DNA of 64,000 nucleotides. Origin: Paenibacillus sp. PAMC 26794. GTDB taxonomy: Bacteria > Bacillota > Bacilli > Paenibacillales > Paenibacillaceae. The stretch is from assembly GCF_000316035.1 (NCBI RefSeq), contig NZ_ANHX01000092.1:1-64000 (forward strand), written 5' to 3'. The notes under the pieces are model-generated. The model was not told the origin of the DNA, made no database searches, and saw only the letters and a program-made list of their open reading frames with translations. The number at the start of each line of letters is the position of its first letter. Position 1 is the stretch's first letter. A program made the position numbers and the translations under genes. Positions 1 to 9,021 of this stretch are shown here, piece after piece.

Positions 1-2
1 CA

Positions 3-521
3 CCGTTTCTGCCCTATGCAGGGGTGCCATGCTCAACGCCCGACATCCGCGCGATGCTTGCGGAAGCCATACAGGCCGCCGACTGGGTTGGCGTCCCGAT
101 CTCGCGGGCACCGACATTCCAGGGGCTGTTATTCCCGGTAATGCGCCACTTCGGGATTGACTGGTCCCGGCTGAAATTGACCAGCTCCACGATCAATTAC
201 AGTCTGCATCAGTCCGGCCTGGTGTTGCCCTTGCTGCAAGGACGGCGGGTTCTGCTCATAGGCAGCCAGGCACCAGAGCTTGCGGCACTGCTGCATAACC
301 GGGGGATTCATGTCACAGGTATCATTAGTTCTGTGGCGGGAGTCATGGATATTCCGAGGGTGATGCAGCAAACCGCAGAACATGCTTTTGATATCGCGTT
401 GGTGGCAGCGGGTATTCCGGCGGTGATTATGTGTCGGCGAATTGCAGGTGAACTCGGCAAGGTTGCTCTGGATTTTGGACATTTGGCTGACAAACTGGTA
501 ACAGGAGAGCTTCAACTCTAG
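3..521 (+). CDS. GT-D-type glycosyltransferase-associated protein, 3' part only
   Basis: The reading frame is already open at the window edge and ends with TAG at 519-521, so only the last 172 or so residues are visible. The visible part has a Rossmann-like stretch (GRRVLLIGSQAPELAALL, followed by alternating hydrophobic strands and helices) and ends in ALDFGHLADKLVTGEL. This pattern resembles the GT-D fold domain (DUF1792-like) found in Firmicute surface-glycan clusters. It sits 64 bases before a family 2 glycosyltransferase on the same strand, which supports a glycan role. An internal GTG at position 24 has no good ribosome binding site and is not taken as the start. The exact sugar or reaction cannot be told. 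Confidence 0.6.
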   Translation, partial: PFLPYAGVPCSTPDIRAMLAEAIQAADWVGVPISRAPTFQGLLFPVMRHFGIDWSRLKLTSSTINYSLHQSGLVLPLLQGRRVLLIGSQAPELAALLHNRGIHVTGIISSVAGVMDIPRVMQQTAEHAFDIALVAAGIPAVIMCRRIAGELGKVALDFGHLADKLVTGELQL

Positions 522-585
522 TGGCGTCCGGGGGCCGGTCATGTGCGTGTTGGCCTCACGGACAAGTGGAAATGGAGGGAGCAAC

Positions 586-2313
586 ATGAGCACACCCGAT
601 CAACAGCGCGGTGAAGAACGTCATAGCCGCAGCAACAAGGTTAAGGCTCGAAACGTCGTCCGTCGAAAGGGTCACAGCCATCACAACATCACTCCAAATA
701 TCAGCACTCACAGTGACAACAGCCGCAGTGAAAACAACCGGAATGGTAGCATAAGCAGCGAAAAAAAAGCGGACCGCCGGGCCACACAGCACGATGTCTC
801 GCGACCTGCCATGGCAGTCCTGCATGCAGCAGGTCGTCGCTCAATGCGGAAATCCAGACGTAAAGGTAAAAGCAAGCGCACAGCCAAAGGCGCCAGGCTC
901 TACAAACAGGGGTATAACAGAGGATACGACGAAGGTGTCCGCCAGGGACAGAGCTCGTTTGGTCTTGTTTTTGAAGGAGTTAGCATCATTATCCCCACGT
1001 ACAATCAGCGGGACTATGTGCTGCAATGTGTGTCGAGTATCGAAAAGCATACCCCTGCCCCCTTCGAAATCATTGTCGTGGATAATGCCTCCAAGGATGG
1101 AACTGCCGAGGCCATGCTCCGCAAAGGCGGCATGGTGAGGGTGGCTGCCCTGGATAAGAACCGGGGGTTTGCCGGAGGTGTCAATCATGGGCTGATGATG
1201 GCGAGAGGACGACATATCATCGTGCTGAACAACGATACGCTGGTTACTCCGGGCTGGCTGGATAACATGATGACTTGTCTTGCCAGTGATCCGAAGATTG
1301 GTGTGGTGGGTCCGGTGACCAACTATATTGGCGGGGATCAGCAGATTCAGGTTCCGTACCGTGAGGTAGAAGAGATGTGGTCTTTTGCCGCCACACATAA
1401 TCGTCCGGATGCAGACAAACATCGAATAACCGATCGCCTGGTCGGATTCTGCTGGCTGTTCTCACGGGAGCTGCTGGAACGGGTAGGTTATCTGGACGAA
1501 GGGTACGCGGTGGGCAATTTCGAAGATGACGACTGGATCATCCGGGTGAAGCTGGCAGGATACCAGCTTGCGGTAGCCGGGGATGCTTTTATCCACCACT
1601 TCGGAAGTGTCAGTATGAAAGCCTTGGGTGAGCAAGACTTTGCTGTAGTGAATAAGGATAACGAGCAGTTTTATAGCCAAAAGTGGGGAGATCCCCATGT
1701 GCTGGTTGCCGAGACATCCCGGTTGGCGTGGCAACAAACCTCTGGTACCCCATCCGGTCAACAAGAGGATGGTGACACAAACCCAATGGATCCGCGTCAG
1801 CGAATCTCAACGCAGGGCAGCCAAGATCCAGCATTACAGTTCAGACACAGTTATGACTTCTACCCGGAAGGTTCGTTCCTGTCCGATGCCAAAGGAGATG
1901 TCTATATTTTAACTGGCGGTCGGCGGCGTAAGCTGAACATCCCTGTACCGCGTGGAATATCTCCTGTTCAGGTTGCCAAACCGGACCTGCTCGCCATTCC
2001 TGCCGGAGAAGCACTGATATCAGCGGGGGACGTGCAAGGATGGCCGAGGGAATCACAACAGGTGCATACGACAGCGGTTCATGATTCTCACAATGGCTGG
2101 GCAGAAGGAAGTATTGTTGCCGCAGTGGATGCACCCGAGATTCGATATCAGATCAGCGGAGATAAGCGGAGACGATTTGTATCGGTCTATGCGGCAGAAC
2201 GTTGGGGTGTACATTCTGGGCATATTATCAGCGTGTCTGCGGACCAACTGAATTCGATGGAAGAAGGACGGCCCATTATCGCCCCACCTCAGCTCTTGAA
2301 CCCAGATCTGTAA
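586..2313 (+). CDS. Family 2 glycosyltransferase with basic N-terminal arm and GY repeat
   Basis: This 575-residue protein starts at ATG 586 behind GGAGGGA (573-579); an upstream ATG at 541 lacks a site. Residues 1-105 are rich in Arg, Lys, Ser, Asn and His and look disordered. Residues 106-121 read YKQGYNRGYDEGVRQG, a tetrad repeat also seen in proteins at 25241, 25841 and 26996. The GT2 catalytic domain follows (SIIIPTYNQ, VVDNASKDGT, NNDTLVTPGW, and the acidic EDDDW before a conserved HHFGS). The last ~180 residues hold two repeats, each with a basic GGRRRK or GDKRRR core, of unknown role. The enzyme probably transfers a sugar from a nucleotide donor onto a surface glycan. The substrate is unknown. 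Confidence 0.85.
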   Translation: MSTPDQQRGEERHSRSNKVKARNVVRRKGHSHHNITPNISTHSDNSRSENNRNGSISSEKKADRRATQHDVSRPAMAVLHAAGRRSMRKSRRKGKSKRTAKGARLYKQGYNRGYDEGVRQGQSSFGLVFEGVSIIIPTYNQRDYVLQCVSSIEKHTPAPFEIIVVDNASKDGTAEAMLRKGGMVRVAALDKNRGFAGGVNHGLMMARGRHIIVLNNDTLVTPGWLDNMMTCLASDPKIGVVGPVTNYIGGDQQIQVPYREVEEMWSFAATHNRPDADKHRITDRLVGFCWLFSRELLERVGYLDEGYAVGNFEDDDWIIRVKLAGYQLAVAGDAFIHHFGSVSMKALGEQDFAVVNKDNEQFYSQKWGDPHVLVAETSRLAWQQTSGTPSGQQEDGDTNPMDPRQRISTQGSQDPALQFRHSYDFYPEGSFLSDAKGDVYILTGGRRRKLNIPVPRGISPVQVAKPDLLAIPAGEALISAGDVQGWPRESQQVHTTAVHDSHNGWAEGSIVAAVDAPEIRYQISGDKRRRFVSVYAAERWGVHSGHIISVSADQLNSMEEGRPIIAPPQLLNPDL

Positions 2314-2347
2314 TGTCAGGCGATCTGTTTATCCAGATTAGCAGCAT

Positions 2348-2405
2348 GATGCGGAATGGAAAATGTAGCGGTATCCTGTGTAATCGCTCTGATTCATTCC
2401 GCATC
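2348..2405. repeat. Inverted repeat in the 353-base gap after the GT2 gene
   Basis: An 11-base perfect inverted repeat, GATGCGGAATG at 2348-2358 and CATTCCGCATC at 2395-2405, can fold with a 36-base loop. The loop contains a further short GTAGCG/CGCTCT pairing. No T-run follows, so it is not a canonical terminator, although it lies where one for the upstream gene would be expected. The rest of the gap (2406-2653) is AT-rich and shows no gene. Confidence 0.45.
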
Positions 2406-2666
2406 CGAATATTACATATGAGTTGGTAGCTAGACTACTGAAGCAGAGTGATTCATTCCTGTTAAATAAGCCATCTTTCAAATTTATAATTTAATCTTTC
2501 TATTTGGTTATAGGTTTATTCTATTAGCAGATCCATTGACGCAGGAAGGGCACAGGAGTACATTTAGAGCCATAATTCTTATTTAACAGATGGGAATTGA
2601 AGGTCTAAGGGCGTTCATAGTTAATCACCCAGACTTTGATCTTAAAACCAATCAGGAGGTATGTCG

Positions 2667-2945
2667 ATGTCTTCATCTACCAAAAAAGTCGTGCTGTGGA
2701 GCAAAACAGGCTGTCATTTCTGCGGGGAAGTAAAAGCATTTTTGACAGAGCGAAACCAGCCTTTTGAGAACATTGAAGTGCAGGGTCATGACGTGCTGCG
2801 TGATGTACTTGAAGCAAAATATGGCATTCGGCATGTACCTGTCATTGAAGTGGGAGGGGACGGCAAGTTTGAAGCCTTGCTGGAGCCTGATCTGGAGAAG
2901 CTGGCTGAACTTCTGACACGAGCGGACGAAGCGGCAGCAGTCTAA
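2667..2945 (+). CDS. Glutaredoxin-like protein (YtnI/CmoI-like)
   Basis: A 92-residue thioredoxin-fold protein. The active-site CxxC is seen as GCHFCGE, followed by the cis-Pro region HVPVIEV and a C-terminal helix. ATG 2667 is chosen because AGGAGGT (2654-2660) lies six bases upstream; an in-frame ATG at 2661 directly abuts that site. In Bacillus subtilis a glutaredoxin-like protein, YtnI (CmoI), is encoded with the flavin monooxygenases YtmO and YtnJ in S-alkylcysteine salvage. Here a YtnJ-like gene follows 323 bases later and a YtmO-like gene is further on, which supports the same role. The direct redox partner is inferred. Confidence 0.8.
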   Translation: MSSSTKKVVLWSKTGCHFCGEVKAFLTERNQPFENIEVQGHDVLRDVLEAKYGIRHVPVIEVGGDGKFEALLEPDLEKLAELLTRADEAAAV

Positions 2946-2978
2946 CGGGAGTTGATATATACCTTTGAAACAAGCCAT

Positions 2979-3025
2979 TTCCGGCTGCTTCATGATGCAA
3001 GATTGCATTTGTGCAGCAGTCGGAA
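2979..3025 (+). terminator. Strong stem-loop after the glutaredoxin gene
   Basis: An 11-pair stem (TTCCGGCTGCT at 2979-2989 with AGCAGTCGGAA at 3015-3025, one G-T pair) encloses a second perfect hairpin, ATGCAA/TTGCAT. No poly-T tract follows, so it may be a processing or stability element rather than an intrinsic terminator. Confidence 0.4.
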
Positions 3026-3112
3026 CGTTCATAAGCTATAGCTCTCTTGGGATGTAAATGGTCATATTTACATCTTCAATGTTCATATAGAAAAAATCTA
3101 TTAGTCACGCTG

Positions 3113-3141
3113 TTGACCCTTTTACGGGGCAGTGATAAGAT
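3113..3141 (+). promoter_or_regulatory. SigA-type promoter of the monooxygenase gene
   Basis: TTGACC at 3113-3118 and TAAGAT at 3136-3141 are separated by 17 bases, close to the vegetative consensus, and lie about 130 bases before the ATG at 3269. Downstream, ACTCATAGGAATAG (around 3168-3181) resembles ACTCATAAGATATATAG found before the next gene (around 4710). The pair could mark a shared sulfur-responsive operator, but this is only a visual match. Confidence 0.55.
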
Positions 3142-3268
3142 TTGTGAAATTAAAACAAACCAAACTCATAGGAATAGTTAACTTTTAAGTTATTTTGCAT
3201 ACGTAATCAGTTCAGTTGGCCCTTGATCATTCTTTTGAAGATTCTAATCCAAGGAAGGCGGAGTGCAT

Positions 3269-4612
3269 ATGACAGCGAAACGCAGTTTGAAATTTGGAGC
3301 CATTATTCATGGGGTTGGAGGAAGCAACACCACATGGAGACACCCGGAGGTTCTGTCGGATGCCAGCGTTAACTTTGGATTCTACAAACGTCAGGCACTG
3401 AAAGCGGAGGAAGGCAAGTTCGATCTGGTCTTTATCGCAGACGGTCTGTATATAACCGAGAAATCCATTCCGCATTTCCTCAATCGCTTCGAACCAATCA
3501 GTATCCTCTCCGCTTTGGCTGCCGTTACTTCACGTATTGGACTGGTAGGCACCCTCTCGACATCCTATAGTGATCCGTTCACCGTAGCCAGACAGTTCGG
3601 TTCCCTCGATCAGATCAGTGATGGCCGTGCAGGCTGGAACGTCGTGACTTCTCCACTGGAAGGTACAGCGAAGAACTATAGCAAGAGCAGTCACCCTTCG
3701 CATCCGGAACGTTATCGCATTGCCGCGGAATATTTACAGGTAACCAAAGGGTTGTGGGACTCTTGGGAAGATGATGCCTTTGTAAGAGACAAAGAGAGCG
3801 GCGTATTCTTCGATCCATCCAAGCTGCACACGCTTAATCATGAAGGAGAATTCTTCTCCGTACAGGGGCCACTCAATATTGCCCGTTCACGGCAAGGACA
3901 GCCGGTGATTTTCCAGGCAGGTTCATCGGAAGATGGCAAAACGCTGGCGGCGCAAGAAGCGGATGCTGTCTTTACTGGACACGATACGATTGAAGATGCA
4001 CAGGCATTCTATAAGGATGTGAAAACACGGGCGGCTTCCTATGGGCGTTCTTCACAGGATATTGTTATTCTGCCAGGCATCAATCCTATTGTTGGACAGA
4101 CCGAAGAGGAAGCGGAACAGAAGTATCAGGAGATCGCGAGCCTGGTTACCATTGATAAAGCGCTGGATTATCTGGGACGTTTCTTCGAACACCATGATTT
4201 CTCCCAATATCCGCTGGATGAACCGTTCCCGGAACTGAATGGCATTGGAAGCAACAGCTTCCGCAGTGGAACTGACAAGATCAAGAAGGATGCCAAAGAG
4301 CAAGGATTGACCTTGCGTGAAGTGGCTCTGCGGGCAGCAACACCACGCAGCAAATTCCTGGGCACACCGGAGCAGGTTGCTGACAAGATTCAGGAATGGT
4401 TCGAGACGGAAGCGGCGGATGGTTTCATTATTGCTTCGGAGCTGCCAAGTGGATTGTCTGATTTTGTGGAACTGGTTGTTCCGATTCTGCAAGAGCGCGG
4501 CCTGTATCGTACGGAATATGAACACGATACATTGCGAGGTAACCTTGGGGTACAGATTCCGGTTAACCGTTATACGACTGCGAAGAAGCAAGTTGTATCT
4601 GATTTGGCATAA
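3269..4612 (+). CDS. NtaA/SnaA/DmoA-family FMN-dependent monooxygenase (YtnJ/CmoJ-like)
   Basis: A 447-residue bacterial-luciferase-like flavoprotein. Typical family signatures are the N-terminal WRHPE segment, the GRAGWNVVTS motif near residue 110-120, and PVIFQAGSSEDG, which lines the FMN site. ATG 3269 is preceded by AAGGAAGGCGG with good spacing; a GTG at 3263 is the alternative. Members use reduced FMN and oxygen to cleave C-S or C-N bonds in small molecules. B. subtilis YtnJ (CmoJ) acts on N-acetyl-S-alkylcysteines, and the presence of glutaredoxin, YtmO-like, SsuE-like and deacetylase genes nearby argues for the same pathway. The exact substrate is inferred. Confidence 0.85.
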   Translation: MTAKRSLKFGAIIHGVGGSNTTWRHPEVLSDASVNFGFYKRQALKAEEGKFDLVFIADGLYITEKSIPHFLNRFEPISILSALAAVTSRIGLVGTLSTSYSDPFTVARQFGSLDQISDGRAGWNVVTSPLEGTAKNYSKSSHPSHPERYRIAAEYLQVTKGLWDSWEDDAFVRDKESGVFFDPSKLHTLNHEGEFFSVQGPLNIARSRQGQPVIFQAGSSEDGKTLAAQEADAVFTGHDTIEDAQAFYKDVKTRAASYGRSSQDIVILPGINPIVGQTEEEAEQKYQEIASLVTIDKALDYLGRFFEHHDFSQYPLDEPFPELNGIGSNSFRSGTDKIKKDAKEQGLTLREVALRAATPRSKFLGTPEQVADKIQEWFETEAADGFIIASELPSGLSDFVELVVPILQERGLYRTEYEHDTLRGNLGVQIPVNRYTTAKKQVVSDLA

Positions 4613-4782
4613 CGGATAGGGAGCGAACGAGCATTTGATTATGTCTGATGTGTTCTCCAAACGGTAATAAAGTAATTACTACGTTTCGTACTACCTTAAA
4701 ACCGACTTAACTCATAAGATATATAGAGTATTGGTATAAACATCAATTTAATGACACCTGTATACACAGAGGGGGAAGCGAT

Positions 4783-6426
4783 ATGAACAGGTCTATTTCA
4801 TGGATGAAATATATGGCATTGGCAGCAGTATTGGTGATGGTATTATCCGGTTGCGGAGCGGCGGGAGGCAGCACGAACAGTACGGCACAGGCATTAGGCG
4901 GCAGGCAGGCCGGGCAAGCCGAAGGAGGCAACCTGACTTTTGCTCTCGCGACTTCACCGGATACACTAGACCCTCATCGCAGTGGGCTTGCCGTAACAGT
5001 ACGCGCCATCCGAACGATCTACGACAATCTGGTCGTGCAGCTGCCTGATGGTTCCATCAAACCTTGGCTCGCCACGGAATGGAGCGTATCCGAGGACGGC
5101 AAGAGTTATACGTTCAAGCTGCGTGAAGGCGTGAAATTCCACGATGGCACACCGTTTAATGCGGAAGCCGTGAAATACAATCTGGACCGGGTGATTGATC
5201 CGGCCACCAAAGCTGCCAATTCTCTGGCCCTGATTAGACCCTACAGCTCCTCCGAGGTCATTGATGAATATACCATCAAAGTAAATCTGGAATCACCATC
5301 ACAAGCCTTTCTTGGCAACTTGAGCCAGGCACTTCTGGGGCTCGTATCCCCTACGGCTGCCCAAAAATATGGTGACCAGCTGGGTAAGAATCCGGTGGGC
5401 ACAGGCCCGTATACCTTTGTGAAATGGGATGAAAATGCGGATATCGTCGTTGCCAAGAACAAGGATTACAACTGGGGACCTGAGACGGTTGAAAATAAAG
5501 CCGCGCCCCATGTGGACACGATCACATTCAAAATTGTACCGGAAGAAGCAACGCGCATCGGAAGTGTACAGAGTAGTCAGGTACTCGCTGCCGAGACGGT
5601 TCCACCGCAGAATATCGCTGCATTAAAAAACGATCCGAACCAGCAATTGTTACAGGCCAATACAGTTGGACTGCCGTACACACTCTTTTTCAATCTGCGC
5701 AAAGCACCTTGGGATGATGTGAAAGTAAGGCAGGCAGTACAATCCGCTGTAGATGTGGAATCGATTGTCAAAACATTGTATCTGGGCAACTACGAACGTG
5801 CGTGGTCCGCACTGTCTCCTGGAATCCTGGGTTATAATGCATCGCTGGAAGGAAGCATTAACCCGGATATCAACAAAGCCAATCAGCTGCTCGATGAACA
5901 AGGCTGGGTGAAAGGCGCTGACGGTATTCGTGCGAAAGACGGCCAGAAACTGACCCTGCGTTATGTCGATGGTTCGCCAAATCGGGAGAAACGTAATGAC
6001 ATAGCCGCGATTATCCAGCAACAGCTGAAACAGGTAGGCATCGCTGTTGAAGTGGAAATTACAAAAGACGTAGCAACGGTCATCTATCAGAACTGGGATT
6101 ATGATCTCTATGGCAACAGTCAGGTCAATTCCGATCCAAATGCCTTGTATGCTTTCTACCATACGAGTGCAGAGGGAGAGCGTCCGACATTGTCCGGTTT
6201 GTCTGATCCAAAGATCGATGAATTGCTGGAGCAGGGAGCGGTCGAGACGGATCCTGATAAACGTGTTGAGATCTACAATCAGATTCAACAATACCTGATT
6301 GAGCAAGCGATAATTCTACCGATCTATGTATTCCCGTATACCGTCGCAGCATCCAAAAAGGTCGAAGGCATCAAGTTTGATTCACTGGGTTATCCACTCT
6401 TTAACGACGTCCGCATTCAGCCCTAA
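4783..6426 (+). CDS. Peptide-family ABC transporter substrate-binding lipoprotein
   Basis: A 547-residue SBP_bac_5 protein with an N-terminal membrane segment and lipobox VLSGCG (Cys about residue 24), so it is predicted to be anchored outside the membrane. Family signatures include TFALATSPDTLDPH, PSLATEWSVSEDGKSYTFKLR-type sequence, FHDGTPFNAEAVKYN, and NPVGTGPYTF. ATG 4783 follows AGAGGGGGAAG. Two Dpp-type permease genes follow in order. Members bind oligopeptides, glutathione, nickel complexes or other small ligands. The neighbours suggest a sulfur-containing ligand, for example a cysteine conjugate, but this is inference. Confidence 0.87.
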   Translation: MNRSISWMKYMALAAVLVMVLSGCGAAGGSTNSTAQALGGRQAGQAEGGNLTFALATSPDTLDPHRSGLAVTVRAIRTIYDNLVVQLPDGSIKPWLATEWSVSEDGKSYTFKLREGVKFHDGTPFNAEAVKYNLDRVIDPATKAANSLALIRPYSSSEVIDEYTIKVNLESPSQAFLGNLSQALLGLVSPTAAQKYGDQLGKNPVGTGPYTFVKWDENADIVVAKNKDYNWGPETVENKAAPHVDTITFKIVPEEATRIGSVQSSQVLAAETVPPQNIAALKNDPNQQLLQANTVGLPYTLFFNLRKAPWDDVKVRQAVQSAVDVESIVKTLYLGNYERAWSALSPGILGYNASLEGSINPDINKANQLLDEQGWVKGADGIRAKDGQKLTLRYVDGSPNREKRNDIAAIIQQQLKQVGIAVEVEITKDVATVIYQNWDYDLYGNSQVNSDPNALYAFYHTSAEGERPTLSGLSDPKIDELLEQGAVETDPDKRVEIYNQIQQYLIEQAIILPIYVFPYTVAASKKVEGIKFDSLGYPLFNDVRIQP

Positions 6427-6467
6427 CATGAACGGTCAATTCAGATTCAGGAAGGAGATATCCCGGT

Positions 6468-7400
6468 ATGGTTCAAATGATACTGTCACGACTCGCAACA
6501 TCGCTTCTGGTTATTTTCGGAGCTTCGGTGCTGGTGTACTGCATCATGTATCTCCTGCCGGGTGATCCGGTTCTACTCATGCTGGACCCGTCCTCGGCTA
6601 CCCCGGAGATGATCGAGAATCTGCGGGTTCAGCTTGGACTGGATCAGCCGTTTTACATCCAGTTTGCGAACTATTTTGGTGATATGCTGCGTGGCGATTT
6701 TGGTAAATCAATGATTAATTCGGATCCGGTTTTACCAAAAATACTGGAACATTTTCCAGCCACACTGGCTTTGACCGTACTCAGCTCAATCATTGCCATC
6801 ACAATCGGAATTACACTCGGTGTATTGTCTGCAATTCATCGCAATGGCGTGATTGATTTCGTCGCCCGGCTCGTTGGACTTTTCGGCATCTCCATGCCAA
6901 CCTTCTGGACGGGGATACTGCTCATCCTGTTATTCTCGGTACAGCTTGGCTGGTTCCCGGCGATGGGTTCCGACGGTTTCAGTTCACTGGTTCTGCCCGC
7001 GGCTACGCTGGGTCTCGTGGGTGCAGGATTTATTGTACGGATGGTACGGAACAGCATGCTGGAAGTGATCAATGAACCGTTTATCGTGGCGTTACGGGCC
7101 AAAGGACTTTCGGAACGTGCCATCATGTATGGTCATGCACTGCGTAATGCGCTTATTCCTGCTGTAACGGTAATCGGCATGCTAATCGGTGATCTGCTTG
7201 CGGGAACCGTTGTGGTGGAGACCGTCTTCTCCAGACAGGGGATCGGACGAATTATTGCGGATGCGCTAATGGCCAAGGATCTGCCAGTGGTGCAAGGTGT
7301 GGTTTTCTTTACATCTATCATCTACGTTGTCTTGAACCTGCTGGTGGATATCTCGTATTCGTACATTGATCCCCGGGTTCGGCGTGCAGTCCGCACATGA
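6468..7400 (+). CDS. Dpp/Opp-type ABC transporter permease 1
   Basis: A 310-residue inner-membrane protein of the DppB type with about six hydrophobic segments. The cytoplasmic EAA-type loop is visible as GLSERAIMYGHALRNALIPAV. Conserved N-terminal features are LLPGDPVLLM and LGLDQPFYIQFANYFGDML. It starts at ATG 6468 behind GGAAGGAGATA and is 41 bases after the binding-protein gene. It should pair with the product of the next gene to form the channel. No ATP-binding subunit is encoded in the cluster. Confidence 0.9.
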   Translation: MVQMILSRLATSLLVIFGASVLVYCIMYLLPGDPVLLMLDPSSATPEMIENLRVQLGLDQPFYIQFANYFGDMLRGDFGKSMINSDPVLPKILEHFPATLALTVLSSIIAITIGITLGVLSAIHRNGVIDFVARLVGLFGISMPTFWTGILLILLFSVQLGWFPAMGSDGFSSLVLPAATLGLVGAGFIVRMVRNSMLEVINEPFIVALRAKGLSERAIMYGHALRNALIPAVTVIGMLIGDLLAGTVVVETVFSRQGIGRIIADALMAKDLPVVQGVVFFTSIIYVVLNLLVDISYSYIDPRVRRAVRT

Positions 7401-7460
7401 TCATGGATGGAATAGTCAGAAGTGTCCTGACGCGGAGTATGAAAGGAGGAGTTGTTGCTC

Positions 7461-8378
7461 ATGAGCATGAAACCTTTGGTTGGTGACAAAAAAGCATGGG
7501 CGGGCAGTGTAGGACGTATCCATCTGTGGAATCGCCGCCCTTGGCGCTATCGCGTCTCATTCGGGGTATCCCGATTATTCTTTTATGCAGCATTGCTGGT
7601 GGTGGTGTTTACCGTGGCATGTGCGATTGTACCGGGCTGGATTGCGCCCTATGATCCAACTCAGATGATGACGGATGCTATTCTGCAGGCTCCTTCTGCT
7701 GCACACCTGTTCGGGACGGACTATTTTGGCAGGGATATCTTCAGTGTGGTTGTGCATGGAAGCAGAGATTCATTGCTCATTGGATTCGCTTCGGTACTTG
7801 TAGGTGGTATTGTCGGCAGTGCGCTTGGTATTATCTCCGGTTATGCCGGAGGCGTTGTTGATACCATCACGATGCGGGCTGTTGATATTCTGATGGCTGT
7901 ACCCGGCGTGCTCCTTGCATTGTCTGTTGCAGCTGCTCTCGGGCCAGGACTGATGAATATAGCACTGGCTGTTGCGGTTTCCTCCATTCCGGGTTACGCA
8001 AGGGTGATGCGTGGGCAGGTCATATCTGTTAAAGGTCTACCTTTCATTACAGCGACACGTTCACTGGGCGGTTCCAATACACGTATTTTCTGGAAACATG
8101 TACTGCCACATTCGTTGTCACCCTTGCTGGTCATGGCTACGCTGGGCGTAGGGACATCAATTCTTACGGGCTCCGGACTCAGTTTTCTGGGACTTGGGGT
8201 GTTGAAGGAAATACCGGATTGGGGCGCATTGCTCTCACAAGGTAGAGGTTATCTGACGGTTGCCTGGTGGATCTGTACGTTCCCCGGTCTGGCGATCACA
8301 TTGTTTGTACTGGCGGTTAACCTGATTGGAGACGATATTCGCGATCGGTTGGACCCCAAAGTAAAAGGAGCGGCCTGA
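7461..8378 (+). CDS. Dpp/Opp-type ABC transporter permease 2
   Basis: A 305-residue DppC-type permease. It has the N-terminal cytoplasmic stretch with WRYRVS, a first membrane span, the conserved APYDPTQM and HLFGTDYFGRDIFS motifs typical of this family, and an EAA-type loop (GLPFITATRSLGGSNTRIFW). AAAGGAGGA (7442-7450) fits ATG 7461; a TTG at 7452 would abut the site. An SsuE-like gene starts 25 bases later. The usual DppD/DppF ATPases are absent on both sides, so the transporter must borrow an ATPase encoded elsewhere if it works. Confidence 0.9.
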   Translation: MSMKPLVGDKKAWAGSVGRIHLWNRRPWRYRVSFGVSRLFFYAALLVVVFTVACAIVPGWIAPYDPTQMMTDAILQAPSAAHLFGTDYFGRDIFSVVVHGSRDSLLIGFASVLVGGIVGSALGIISGYAGGVVDTITMRAVDILMAVPGVLLALSVAAALGPGLMNIALAVAVSSIPGYARVMRGQVISVKGLPFITATRSLGGSNTRIFWKHVLPHSLSPLLVMATLGVGTSILTGSGLSFLGLGVLKEIPDWGALLSQGRGYLTVAWWICTFPGLAITLFVLAVNLIGDDIRDRLDPKVKGAA

Positions 8379-8403
8379 CCGCTATACCAAGGAGGAATAC
8401 TTT

Positions 8404-8952
8404 ATGTCACATGTTGTCATTATTGCCGGATCACCTTCCAAGCGTTCGCGTTTGACAGGTCTGACGGATTACAGCAGCCAAAAATTAACGGAGGCAGGCA
8501 TCACCGTTGAAGTCATTCATGTTGTGGATCTGCCCGCTGACGATCTGGTGCAAGCCCGGTTTGACAGCTCATTCATTCGTGATGCACTTGCTATCGTGGA
8601 AGCGGCGGATGCAGTTATTGTGGCTACACCTGTATACAAGGCATCGTACTCGGGAGTACTCAAGCTGTTCCTGGATCTGATTCCGCAACAGGGGCTACGG
8701 GGTAAGTTGACACTTCCGCTCGTTATCGGTGGCTCTATTGCTCATCTACTCGCGATTGATTATGCATTGAAGCCTGTTCTGGCAGCCCTTGGTGGAAGAC
8801 ATATCTTGGGTGGCGTGTATGCTGTGGATCAGGGAATAGAACGATTGGATGATGGGAAATTTGTACTCTCGGCAGATGTGACTACACGTCTGGATCGCTC
8901 GCTGGATGAATTGATATTGACACTGGAAAAGGATGGGATTACGATATCATAA
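8404..8952 (+). CDS. ssuE: NADPH-dependent FMN reductase (SsuE-like)
   Basis: A 182-residue flavodoxin-fold protein. The phosphate-binding loop is IIAGSPSKRSR at the N-terminus, and VATPVYKASYSGVLKLFLD carries the segment that contacts the flavin. The C-terminal half matches SsuE-type reductases. It follows an AGGAGG site and sits directly behind the permease gene. Such enzymes provide reduced FMN to two-component monooxygenases. The two luciferase-like monooxygenases at 3269 and 9949 need exactly that, so it probably serves both. The symbol is given by family resemblance; true sulfonate use is not shown. Confidence 0.85.
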   Translation: MSHVVIIAGSPSKRSRLTGLTDYSSQKLTEAGITVEVIHVVDLPADDLVQARFDSSFIRDALAIVEAADAVIVATPVYKASYSGVLKLFLDLIPQQGLRGKLTLPLVIGGSIAHLLAIDYALKPVLAALGGRHILGGVYAVDQGIERLDDGKFVLSADVTTRLDRSLDELILTLEKDGITIS

Positions 8953-9021
8953 AACCAAGTAAGTACATTGGATAAATCGATATAAGATCAAACGTCTGCG
9001 GACGTGGATACGGAGGCACTC

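Noticed and set aside
5650..6306. Open frame of 218 codons on the minus strand inside the binding-protein gene
   Set aside because: It overlaps a well-supported lipoprotein gene fully and lacks a start site.
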